From Thermothelomyces thermophilus ATCC 42464 (Eukaryota; Ascomycota; Sordariomycetes; Sordariales; Chaetomiaceae): DNA of 64,000 bases. Each line of letters opens with the position of its first letter. Within the stretch, counting starts at the first letter, position 1. Positions 24,503 to 33,836 of the stretch are shown piece after piece. Location of the stretch: NCBI RefSeq assembly GCF_000226095.1, contig NC_016475.1:248001-312000 (forward strand), given 5' to 3'. Under the pieces are notes generated by a model that was not told the origin of the DNA, did not search any database, and saw only the letters and a list, made by a program, of their open reading frames with translations. The translations under genes and the position numbers were made by a program.

Positions 24503-25717
24503 ATGTATTTCAATCGCCTTGCCCACACAGCATACCTCAGTCGACTGGGTTCTCGTAACAGCCTCAGAATGGCTTCCACAATTTTGGGAGCATCAGGCCG
24601 CGAGTACATCCAAGGCGAGGTTCTCCAGCGCGATCCCAAGGATAACAAAGCTCGCATCTTCAAAGCCGGGTACGTCCAAAACCCCATGTGCCAAAGCCTA
24701 GCTAGGTGGCAAGATTCTGACCATGCCGCTCAGGTGCGGAAATGAGTCTTTTGTCTTCAAGCACGTGTCTCAGCCCTTCTATGATCTGTCACAGCACCTC
24801 GCACTGGAGTTTGCAGGTTCTAGTCGGCTGCGGGTGCACGTGGATGCCAACCAGGACGAGCGAATCCTGGTGTATCCATACTTCAGGAACACGCTCCTTG
24901 CCTTGATCAAAGAAGACCCAGACTTTCCTCCGGCAGAAAGGGTCAAAGTCCTGCGAGTTGTTGCGGAGGCGATTCAAGAACTTCATTCCAAAGACTGGAT
25001 CCACAACGGTGAGTAATCTGCAATTGGGCACTGGTCATTATTCTAACCACAAGACGGCCCGCCGGCCCTTGCAGATGTGAAACCTGACAACATCCTGGTG
25101 GACTGGGCCTGTGACGAAGATGGCAACAAGACGGTCACCAAGGCGGCGCTCGGCGATTTTGACATTGCGCTCAAGCTGGAGGGTGCCAAGCCGCTATACG
25201 GCCCTCATGCCGTGGGTAATGCCATGTGGCGGAGCCCTGAAGCCCAGACCGGACGGGGCGTGACAAAGGCGTCTGACGTCTTTTCATTTGGACTCGTAGT
25301 AGGCGACCAAATCCAGTCTTCCCCTGCAAGAAAACCGCCGACTCTGACCTTCGTTTACAGTGCATCTATGCTCTTGGAGGCGGCGACTTCCTGCTCCCGC
25401 ACAACTACGAGGAGCTGGTGGAGCGAGGAATTAGCCCAGAGCAGGAGATCCTGACCAGACACTTTGCTTATTTCGGGCCCGTGACCGAGGGGCTCCTGAA
25501 GCAAATCGACAGCGAGGTTTGGTCCAGGGCTCTGAAGGCCGCGTCGAGGACGGGACAGCTCGCAGTGGAGGATGACCCTTTGCTTAGGTTCGAGCGCTGG
25601 GGGGAGGGCCTGGGGCCCGCGGCTGTCGACATGATATCCGGAATGACAAGGCTTGACCCGGCCGCCAGGATGACGATGGAGCAGGTCCTAGAACATCCTT
25701 GGTGGACGGAGGAGTAA
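24503..25717 (+). CDS. Protein kinase-like protein (fungal expanded family)
   Basis: Four exons: 24503-24669, 24734-25008, 25075-25298, 25361-25717 (1,023 nt, 340 residues). If the inner ATG at 24569 (MASTILGASGREYIQGEVLQ) is the start, the protein has 318. Splices are GT-AG and restore KAG|CGNESFVFKHV, IHN|DVKPDN and FSFGLV|CIYALGGGDF. Seen: an ESFVFK strand with the candidate ATP-binding Lys, the catalytic loop WIHNDVKPDN, ALGDFDIAL (the DFG position reads DFD), GNAMWRSPEA replacing the usual APE, DVFSFGLV, and a C-terminal RLDPAARMTMEQVLEHPWW. No canonical Gly-rich loop is obvious: ILGASGREYIQGEVLQ stands in its place. This fits a single-domain Ser/Thr kinase or pseudokinase of the type expanded in Sordariomycete genomes. 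Substrate unknown. It lies next to another kinase-like gene and close to the RIP block, as accessory kinases often do. Confidence 0.8.
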
Positions 25718-25819
25718 TAGAGCAGGACGAGCCCCGCATCCTATAGGACGTCGTTTCAGTGCCTCTCGTTAGCTTGTGACGAGGCCATATGGTGTAGCGT
25801 CTTCATAACTACTTAAGGT

Positions 25820-26340
25820 CCGCTAGGCCTTAGCCAAATTAGAAGTAACTTATAGGGATATTATAGAGTAAAGAAGGTTAGACTACTACCTATAGGCCCT
25901 ATAGGTCTCCTTTTAAGGGGCTAGTAAGCTAGTACTAGCTGAAAGAGGATAAGACTAGAAGAGGCTAGATAGGAAGATAATATAGGCTAAAGCAGCCTAC
26001 TTCCCCCTCTAGCTTAGAGGGTAGGCTATAGCTCCGGCTAGGCCTATTTTTCTAGGACCTAGAGGAGCTTCTATAGGCCTTTAATAGGCTTATAAAGGCC
26101 TTAAAGAGGTAGCTATAGCTTTAGCCCTAGTAAGGAAGCCTATTATAAGCCTATAGCTACCTATACCTAGGTAGGATAAGGAGGAGCCTTAAGGGCTTTT
26201 TTAATCTCTTTCTTAACTTCTTTAGCTATAAGTTCCTATAGATTTCGAACTAACCTTATAATAGTACTTATAAGGCCTTATAAGAGCTAACTAGTAAGGT
26301 CTTATATAATGCCCCTTCCCCCTCTAGCTTGGCTAGTAGG
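25820..26340 (+). mobile_element. RIP-mutated internal LINE fragment
   Basis: The sequence matches the + strand of the long LINE at about 44,120-44,480. Shared stretches include CTATAGGGATATTATAGA, GACTACTACCTATAGGCCCT, and the same order of AGGACTAGAAGAG, CCTAC..CCC..CTCTAGCTTAG and GAGGAGCTT..ATAGGCC segments. It represents the endonuclease-to-RT linker of ORF2 only, with neither the 3' tail nor the 5' end, so it is a rearranged internal piece rather than a simple 5'-truncated insertion. The sequence is TpA-rich and CpA/TpG-poor like the 29-64 kb block. The borders are approximate; the right border runs into the kinase-like frame at about 26,310-26,350. Confidence 0.75.
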
Positions 26341-27319
26341 CTACGGCCCTAGCTATATTTCCATTGCGAGAACTCGAGACAGGGCCGTCGAGCTGGCCCC
26401 ATCGGTCCAGGGTCCAAAGAGAAAGTACGAGCCATCACAGCTAGCAGGCGCGCCGAAGAGGGGGAAATTAATGAACGACGGCGGTGACGGCGGTGACGAT
26501 GGTAGCGACGACGGCAGCGACGACAAAGCTAGCATCATCTTCCAGCCAGCCCCTGAGTCTTCTGCAGCAGACGCAGCACTTCGGTGGCACGATCAAGCCC
26601 TGGCTGCGCGTAGCCCTGTCATAGGGATGGAGGGAGATGTCATTCTTGGGGTCCGACACCCCTTTGAAGATTTGCGAGCTGGCGATAGGGCCAAGATTAT
26701 TGGGCCCAACGGCGAAGACTACATGGAAAACATAGACGCTCCGTCGCTCGCGGAGTACTGCGACACAACGGCGCCGAGTTCCCGCTGTACCCTGACGACA
26801 GCCGACGCGACGCGCATCCTGACCGACATGGCGACCGCCCTCTACTACATTCACCACCAAGGCTTTGCTCACAACGACGTCAAGCCTAGTAACATTCTTT
26901 TCTCGCAGACCCGCGGTGCAGTCCTCATCGACTTCGGCATCTCGACAGAGCCCACCGAAACGGGCGTGCATGCCGGAGGGACGCCCTGGTACATTCCGCC
27001 CGAGTACGCCGCCTTCGGCAGCCGAGGGCCGCCGGGAGATGTTTTTGCGCTCGGGGTGGTAATGCTCTACGTCCTGGGCAAACTGCGCTTGCCTGAGCTT
27101 TACGCGCCGGAACTTCACTGGAAGATTGCCGACGTACGGATAATCGGGTCCGAGGCCTTCAAGGCAATGAAGAAGTGGCAAGATATCCTTAGAAAAGCGG
27201 CCAAGCAGCTGAATGGTGCTTCCATACTCGAGATGTTGGTGAAAGGGATGGTCGATGAAACGCTAGAAGGTAGAATCTCATCTGGCAGACTTGTGGAAGA
27301 GTCCTCAGTGCTCGTGTGA
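26309..27319 (+). CDS. Kinase-like protein, N-lobe missing, probably truncated by the adjacent LINE fragment
   Basis: The open frame is 336 codons from 26309, but its first 12-15 codons derive from the RIP-mutated repeat. The likely host sequence starts near 26,355 and the first plausible internal ATG is at 26471 (MNDGGDGGDDGSDDGSDD). Seen: a low-complexity Asp/Gly stretch; ILGVRHPFEDLRAGDRAKIIG; DAPSLAEYCDTT; the catalytic loop FAHNDVKPSNILF; VLIDFGIS (DFG intact); GTPWYIPPEY (PPE box); RGPPGDVFALGVVMLYVLG; and a C-terminal EGRISSGRLVEES. The C-lobe is thus complete, while no Gly-rich loop and no clear VAIK Lys/Glu pair are present. Either this is a family that lacks the N-lobe or the 5' part was lost when the LINE fragment arrived. 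Function as an active kinase is doubtful. It follows the intact kinase gene by 0.6 kb on the same strand. Confidence 0.65.
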   Translation: MPLPPLAWLVGYGPSYISIARTRDRAVELAPSVQGPKRKYEPSQLAGAPKRGKLMNDGGDGGDDGSDDGSDDKASIIFQPAPESSAADAALRWHDQALAARSPVIGMEGDVILGVRHPFEDLRAGDRAKIIGPNGEDYMENIDAPSLAEYCDTTAPSSRCTLTTADATRILTDMATALYYIHHQGFAHNDVKPSNILFSQTRGAVLIDFGISTEPTETGVHAGGTPWYIPPEYAAFGSRGPPGDVFALGVVMLYVLGKLRLPELYAPELHWKIADVRIIGSEAFKAMKKWQDILRKAAKQLNGASILEMLVKGMVDETLEGRISSGRLVEESSVLV

Positions 27320-27680
27320 GAGTGTTGAGCCCTAGCTGTTGAGTTATAACATCCTTCCTTGGACAGCAGTAGCAAGATTAATGGTATAAGTTTAGTTGGA
27401 TTTTCTAAGATCCTCTGATAATAGAGCGTTTTGCTTGGGATGCCAAAGCAGCATTATCTGCCTCGAAAGCTTGTTTGCCTGCCCTGGTCAGCCCCGCAAA
27501 CTGTGTAGCACTTTAGGCCCGAAAGCTTGGCTTTTCTGCCTCACAACATAGATAGGTCCCTGTTCAAGACCTCCAAGTTCCTTTCCTTTACACGTTACGA
27601 AGCACATCAATAACCAACAATACATCGACAACTATCACTAAGCTGCATCCATCTGTAGTCCCTGCGGCATACTGGCAGAT
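27320..27680. other. Short intergenic spacer and promoter
   Basis: This 361-bp gap lies between the truncated kinase-like gene and the next + strand gene. The last 120 bp are CA/CT-rich and look like a 5' leader. Nothing else was recognised. Confidence 0.5.
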
Positions 27681-28884
27681 ATGGACGGATGTTTGCCTCG
27701 TCCGGACGACCCGAACGACCCGAAATGGCGTTGGCCGTGGTGGAAATTCAGATTGCCGCCCGACGCGCTATTCACGACGCTTCACGACCGCTTCAACACT
27801 AGAAGCTGCCCAATCCAGGAACCCTACGCATTCCTTCTCGACGTCCGCGAATGTGCCGACCAGTCGGCTGGAGTAGATGAATTTTACACCAAGCTTGCCG
27901 AGCGGAGGGATCAGCGGAGAAGCGAGCTCGAGCGCGCCTGGGACGAGACGAAGCGTAGGATGGAGGAATTTCTCCGCGATGAGCCGATATGTGGCTTTCG
28001 CGACTGCAAAAGCCGCGATGAAGACTGGTTCGATGAACACAGCCAAAACGACACGAGAGCAGACCGGTGGATCAACTTTTGCCGTTCGTGCAGCCATATG
28101 TCGTTCGACCGCCTGGTATCCTTCTTCGACGGCTTTGTACGGGACAAACGGAAAGACGTGGAAGAAAGGGTCCGTGAATTCTATACATGTCTGGGAAGCC
28201 ATCGTCGACGCAAACTCGCCCCGGACTATTCCAACCCTCTTGTTCCGCCCAGAAGCACCAGGACAGATACCATGAAGAAGGATCCAGCTGAAGCTAGTGA
28301 CTCTGCCGAGAATCCGCCGCATCTATGCCCGCCGCTCTCGGCGTCTTCGAGCACCCCTCCCAAGCAGACACCCATACAGAACGAGAGAGCGGAAGACGGG
28401 CAAACACAAGCCTCCGCCATCCCACGCAGCAGCGGGAAGAGGAGCCGTAGTGGCTTGGGCGCAGAAGAGAACAAGGAGGAAGCTGACGCCGAATCCGGCC
28501 ATGTACCCCCGCCCAAGCGACGACGCAGGTCGCCCCCCCCCCCCCGACGGCGACCACTCCGCCACCGACGACTCATCAACGCACACGCCTACACATTTGC
28601 AGACGCCTCCATCATCGCTGTCACATACACCAATACCGACATCCTCAGTAGAGTACAGCGGTCGTCTTGCTCCAGCTCAGCACACCACCTCGGAGGGGGA
28701 GAATCCTCTGCCGAGCACCCGCCCCACCTCGCCAGCAGGGATTGGGGAGAATAGCCTTGACCCTGTTTTGGGCTTCCTAGTCGCTAACGGTTTGCCTGCG
28801 GAAAGCATAGGTGGTACAGGGAGTAGTAAGGGGAGACCTGATAGGAGCAAACAGGATAAGGAAGAGGTTCATGTGAGCAAGTAG
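27681..28884 (+). CDS. Unknown basic/coiled protein with a frame break at a run of 13 C
   Basis: The frame from ATG 27681 runs 357 codons to 28754. It starts MDGCLPRPDDPNDP and has Arg/Glu-rich helices (LAERRDQRRSELERAWDE). It also has two Cys pairs, CGFRDC and CRSC about 30 residues apart, that could bind a metal, then a disordered Pro/Ser/Lys-rich tail with a KRRRR basic cluster. At 28533-28545 there is a C13 run. Past it the annotated frame gives an Arg/His/Ser-rich tail of poor protein character. The +1 frame continues without a stop to 28884 (DGDHSATDDSSTHTPTHLQ ... GENSLDPVLGFLVANGLP), which looks more like a natural C-terminus. A 12-C run would connect the two. I therefore mark the locus through 28884 and regard the C-terminus as uncertain: sequencing slip, polymorphism or real mutation. 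No family was recognised. Confidence 0.6.
28533..28545 (+). repeat. C13 homopolymer at the frame break
   Basis: Thirteen consecutive C lie inside the coding region of the unknown protein. Slippage by one base changes its C-terminus. Confidence 0.9.
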
Positions 28885-29459
28885 GGGGCGCAAAGGGTCT
28901 GATCGTAGACAGTGTTATGCTATTCTTTATAGTTAAAGGATCGACAATGTATCGCTTTGAAGCAATGAAGGGAAGGGGGCTTGAGGAATGATGGAGTCTA
29001 GGTTTGACACGAGTGATGATGCTGGCAATCAATTTTGTGATAGTGGATGATCGCGAGAACTGAGAACTTATGGAATAGGTGAACGCCCTGCAACTTGCTC
29101 CGCATGTTGTCACTGTGCGGGTGTTGGTCGCCGTCAACATGTCGGCGTCGGGCATAAAGTAGCTCGACCCATCAGCCACTACCATCTCCCGCTACACCGC
29201 AATCCGCGTCTTGACCCTGCCTGTTACCAGCAGGGTCCCTAAACCGGACGGTCCTGTCCGCTGCCCTGACCGCCCTCGACCTGGTCCGGAGATCGCGCCG
29301 CCGGCTGATATCTGCAGTTAGCAGCAGCAGGGCAAGAAAAGGAGATAAGTGCAGGAAAGAGGGGAAAGGAGATAAAGACGGCGCGGGCAAGCCCTTCATC
29401 GTTATGTCCGACAAGGCGCTTCAGGACGTGTAACACAAAGCATTGAATTGGATCCATTA
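28885..29459. other. Transition from gene DNA to the RIP block; no gene recognised
   Basis: GC content and dinucleotide make-up are still host-like up to about 29,450, with normal CpA and TpG. Short minus-strand frames here (29172-29457) have no family features. Confidence 0.5.
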
Positions 29460-30419
29460 TAACACTACATTAAAGCTAGCAAGTCGAAATTCTTAGCAAG
29501 GACATAGCTACTATAGCTAATTAAGGGACCTAGTAATATATTGTTCACACTTATATCTCTCTTCAGCCGGATCTTCCTAGTTAGGAGCCATACTAACGGT
29601 TTATAGAGAGCTATCGAAAGGAATATAGTTAGGAGTACCGTCCAAACCTAAACCTTATTACTAATAAAGCCTTCCTTTAGTATATTAAAGGTTTATATCT
29701 ACTAGAAGTAGTTATAACCTCTCTTAATTACCTTACTAATACTAAGAGAGTTTCCCTAGAGTTAATCTATAATTATACTAAGGCTAGAGAGATCAATTTC
29801 TAGATAGATCGTAAGTAAGGTAGACGTACCCTTATCTAGCAGGTGAAATAGACAGCGTTTCAGACGGATAACCCTATTTTTGCTACTAACTATAAAGGCT
29901 TACTAATAGATACGTTACAGTCTAACTAGACGGTAATATAAGTTTTTAATGCTATTAAGTTAGAGGTTAATAGTAAAGATATTTCTAATAGGGATAGTAA
30001 TATAGTAATTATAGTATAGAGTATTACCCTTATAAAGTGCTATTTTATGGAAATAAAGGATAAGCTAATATAGGATCCTATTAGGTAAGAGGGGACTAAT
30101 AAAGTAAAGACTATTTAATTACTAAAAAGGACTATAGAAGTAAGAGGAACTAACCTTCTAGCTATAAGTTAAGAGGTTATAACTATTACTAAGAGGGCTG
30201 CTAATCTAGCTAATAAGGGAGCTCTCCCCCTAGCTAGATAGAAATAAACCGTTCGCTTTAAGGAATTAGAGAAATCGACTAAGGAGAACGTAGCCTATAA
30301 TATACTCTCTCTAGTTAGTAAGGCTCTTTAAGTAAAGATACTTACTATTGACAAGGTCTTAAGGATCTCCTTAGTGTTTAAGAACACGCTAATTACATTC
30401 CTTAAGTAAGATTATAAAA

Positions 30420-30437
30420 GTCCTTAGGAGGTAATTA
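30420..30437. repeat. Target-site duplication (left) of LINE copy B
   Basis: This 18-bp direct repeat is identical to 30548-30565 and flanks the LINE 3' end, as expected of target-primed reverse transcription. Confidence 0.9.
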
Positions 30438-30547
30438 TTATTATTATTATTATTATTATTCCTATACCGCTATGCTAATAAGCATGCCGGAGCCTCTCTA
30501 GTTATATACAAAGGAAACCGTACCTAATGGACCGGATAAAAACCTCT
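30438..30547 (-). mobile_element. LINE copy B: 110-bp, strongly 5'-truncated insertion
   Basis: On the + strand it reads as (TTA)n (30438-30460) followed by the reverse complement of the 3' terminal 87 bp of LINE A (TATGCTAATAAGCATGC, GCCTCTCTAGTTATATAC, AAGGAAACCGTACCTAAT). It is bracketed by an 18-bp perfect duplication GTCCTTAGGAGGTAATTA at 30420-30437 and 30548-30565. Removing it and one repeat restores the frame of the outer Gypsy element. Confidence 0.9.
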
Positions 30548-30565
30548 GTCCTTAGGAGGTAATTA
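30548..30565. repeat. Target-site duplication (right) of LINE copy B
   Basis: This is the right-hand copy of GTCCTTAGGAGGTAATTA. Confidence 0.9.
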
Positions 30566-32611
30566 AGTATAAGGGCTTAGCTATTCCCTTCCCTAATAAG
30601 CCGGCTTTATAAATAAGAAGGAGAGCGCTATAAGAGGTTAAGATATACCTTAGCTATCTAGGTAGATAGAGTAATATTAAGGAAGAAGAGTCTATAATTA
30701 TAGTTCTAGTATTTTTAGGGGTTACTAGTAATAGCTAGTAGGCCGTTATGACGGATAGTTTCTAGAATGATTACCTTACTAGATAGTAAGACTAGCTAGA
30801 TTTAGAAGAAATCGAAATATCCTTCTAGGCTCTAATCTATATACTCTCTATTAGCTAGAAAATCTAGATAGGTATACTTATATAGATATATATACTATTA
30901 ATACTCTATTATAACTTTAAGAATCTAAGGGATAAGAAGGTACTTACTTTAATTAACATTAGATCTAAGTATAATATAATTACCCTTAGCCTAGTATAGA
31001 AATACTATCTCCTTATATAGATAATAATAGTAATTTCCTAGGGTCTTTATAATAGTAGGCCGTTTATTAGGGAAACGGTTAATATAATTATCTTAAAGGC
31101 TATCTTAATTTATAAGCATTTCTTTGTTTTAAATAGAGATACTAGTAGCTACTAAATCTTACTAGGTATACTATTTATCTATAATATAAGCCTAATATTT
31201 AGTCATGAAGCTAGCTATCTAGTTATAGTAAATATTATCGTTAAGAATAAATTAATTAAAGTGTTGGTTATCTTGGACGTTATAACCAAAATAACGTTCG
31301 AAAGAAAACATTAACTTATAGAAGACGAACTCTAGAGTCTAGTCACAATGACTACTACTACCCCCATATTTACTGACGTTTAGGATAACGAAATTCTACT
31401 TAGATTTCTTAATGATTAGGCTAATAAAGCTATTTTTAATATAATATTAAGGATTTCTTGCCTACCTCTTATTGATATATTTACTAAAGTTTCGATATTT
31501 TATCTTACTAGATAGAATACTTTAAAATGGAGATACTAGGAAACGGAGGGCAAAACGGATAAGCCTAGCTGTCTAGATAGATAGAAAGCGCTTAGGAAAC
31601 TTACGTCAAAGGTTAAAAAAGAATTATAGGAGGTATAGACATTTACTATATAAAAGTCTATAGCTAGAAAAGTTTACCCTATAGATATAGCTATTAGCGA
31701 TAGTTTGGTACCTAATAGTAACCTTAACTAGTAGGAACGGCGCCTAGGGGAAGCTATTAAAAAGATAAAGTTTAGGTTAGAATGGGATAGTCTTATTATA
31801 TTACGGTTTTCGAACCTAGAGCCTAGGATACGGCTTATAGCTAAACGGCTTAATACGTTGCTTATATCTATAGGAAGCTTTCTATTTGACTAGGAGAAGG
31901 AACTCTTTATATAGGTTCTATAGAATAGGGAGGCCGCCCTAGTGTAGGATTTCACTAAATATAGATAGATTTACCCTAATATTGTTCCTCCTTAGGTTAT
32001 CTAGACCATTCCTTATATAGTATAGTAATTAAAGAGTATCCCTATCCTAAAGCTATTAATACCGAAGGTCATTAACCTCCTAAAGTAGCAGATCTAGTAT
32101 AGGATCATCGAGCCTAGCTATAGAAGCTACTATAATAACTAGTTCCTAGTCCTTAAGAAGGATAGCAGTCTCTGGCTAATCAATAACGCCTAGAAAGCTA
32201 ATACTATAACTATATAGGATATATTTATACCGCTAGCTATAGAGGAATTTAGTAAGGACTTTAGTAGTTATAAAGTTATCTCCCTCTTAGACCTATTTTC
32301 TAGGTATAATTAAGTTAGCCTTAACAAATAGAGCTAGGACCTTATAACCTTTTAAATGCCTATTGGCCTCTTCCGGATATATACCTTCCTTATAGGTAGA
32401 ACGAACTCTATTGCTTAGTTTTAACAAGCAATGACCTAGATCTTCTAGAACCTAATTCTAGATATCTGCTACATTTACCTAGATAATATCTATATAAAGG
32501 GGCTATAGTCTGACTATAATAGGGAAGAAGTAACCCTTAGGTTATAGAAGTTTATAGTTAAACACCTTTAAAATATTAATATAGTTCTCCTAAACGCTAA
32601 ACTTGCTAAAG

Positions 32612-32616
32612 CTACT
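32612..32616. repeat. Target-site duplication CTACT (left) of Gypsy-2
   Basis: These five bases directly precede the LTR start TGTAACGAACC; they are repeated at 40198-40202. Confidence 0.9.
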
Positions 32617-33064
32617 TGTAACGAACCTAGCTCAGACTTCTTCTGAAAGGGTCCAGACGGAGGTAGGTTGAGCGGAACAAGCAGGCAGGTCGTCTAAGGG
32701 ATTCGGTAAAGCCAAAGAGTTCACAACAACACTTAGAGTTGTCTCTTATAGTAATCAATAATGCTTGGTATAAGTACTATGATTGTGATTGTTACCACTG
32801 GCAAACTCCTAGAGTCCACTATAACGAGTGACTAGCTAGCTATATATATACAATGGTCTGTCCTTCTTCAATAGTTATCACTAGTATCACTTCTCCTTTC
32901 ACTTCGTGATTCTGCGTTGTCGACGGTGACATGTTATTATTACCAGTGAAGACCTTAGTCTTGGCGGTGATAATCTTCTGATTGGTCCGTCAAGTGATTG
33001 GCTGTCGGAATGTCCCGTGTCCTAGCTGCAGCCTGCCAGGCCGCCTATGTGCTTATTCGTGACA
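32617..33064. repeat. 448-bp LTR of Gypsy-2 (3' LTR of the minus-strand element)
   Basis: It starts TGTAACGAA and ends TTCGTGACA, imperfect inverted termini. It retains more CpA than its partner at 39750-40197, so the two LTRs differ mostly by C-to-T/G-to-A changes. Confidence 0.92.
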
Positions 33065-33191
33065 CGATGCCTCTCCTTCAAGGCTTTTGACCCGAAAGCC
33101 CTCTTAGGTCGTTTTAAATAGCGCTAACAACCCTTCGCTTGTAAGTACTGTATTCTCCCTATTTCTATATCGTGGTCGCCATGCTGACAAA

Positions 33192-33836
33192 ATGCCGATA
33201 GAGAAACGGAAGTCGTACTTTATACGTTACTATGCTTTCCTTGCTTAGAACATCGCTAAGAACGGTTTTATCGTTATGCCTTGCTCTTGGTACGTATTAT
33301 AAGGCCTCGTCTGTAAAATGATCGTGCGTATAAAGCGTTATAAGGCCTATATTTGTCGAGGTCGTTCTTGCGATGGCTTTGGTATCTTACTTTCTTCCTA
33401 TGAGCCTGTCTCCTTTTTTTTTTTTTTACTGTAATTTCTAATGTTTGTTCTAGTAGATTATATTCTTTAGGAGTAGCGTTATATCAAAGATGCTAAACGT
33501 CATGCTAAACTTGAGCTAGATAAATCCTAATACTATCTAGAAGAGGCCTAGCGTAAGTTGTCCGAAAAGCTTACATGGCTCCGGTGTCTTCGTTAGCAGA
33601 AGGAGTTTTTGGTAGAGAAAGGTGCCGATATGGTGGCGCGTAGTCTGTCGACCTTAGACAAGTTAGAGGAGGTTGAGCGGCAAGAGACGCCTACTATGCC
33701 CTCGTTACAGATTAATGATGCCGTCGATGCTATTAACTAGGGCGCCGTCTTTGGTTCTGTCCCGGGTTTTCCTTTGGTCGATCCGGGTTCTGCCGGTGGA
33801 ACTGTTCTAGTTTCTTAGGGCAGTTCAAATTCTTGA
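33192..33836 (+). pseudogene. Antisense Cys-rich/coiled-coil ORF carried by Gypsy-2
   Basis: It lies on the strand opposite to Gag-Pol, between the chromodomain and the 3' LTR, overlapping the polyprotein end by about 100 bp. From ATG 33192 the frame reads MPIEKRKSYFIRYYAFLA, then a Cys cluster at 33,275-33,375 (MPCSWYVL*GLVCKMI, RIKRYKAYICRGRSCDGF) in which Tyr codons sit where a C-x2-C...C...C-x2-C...C pattern expects Cys. A probable intron with a T14 tract (about 33,405-33,465) follows. Then comes a Lys/Glu/Arg-rich helix region (RYIKDAKRHAKLELDK, DMVARSLSTLDKLEEVERQE) and a Pro/Gly/Ser tail, stop TGA 33834-33836. All in-frame stops before that are TAA/TAG. Similar short Cys-cluster-plus-coiled-coil proteins are commonly annotated near Gypsy elements in ascomycetes (from general recollection). 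Function is unknown. Confidence 0.7.

Noticed and set aside
24723-25016. ATG at 24723 as start of the kinase gene
   Set aside because: It overlaps the intron acceptor. Splicing 24669 to 24734 gives a longer protein with an intact N-terminal kinase segment.
30438-30460. (TTA)n runs as possible CRISPR-like or independent microsatellites
   Set aside because: Each run (30438-30460, 47101-47124, 52970-52996) abuts the 3' end of a LINE copy and is the element's tail.
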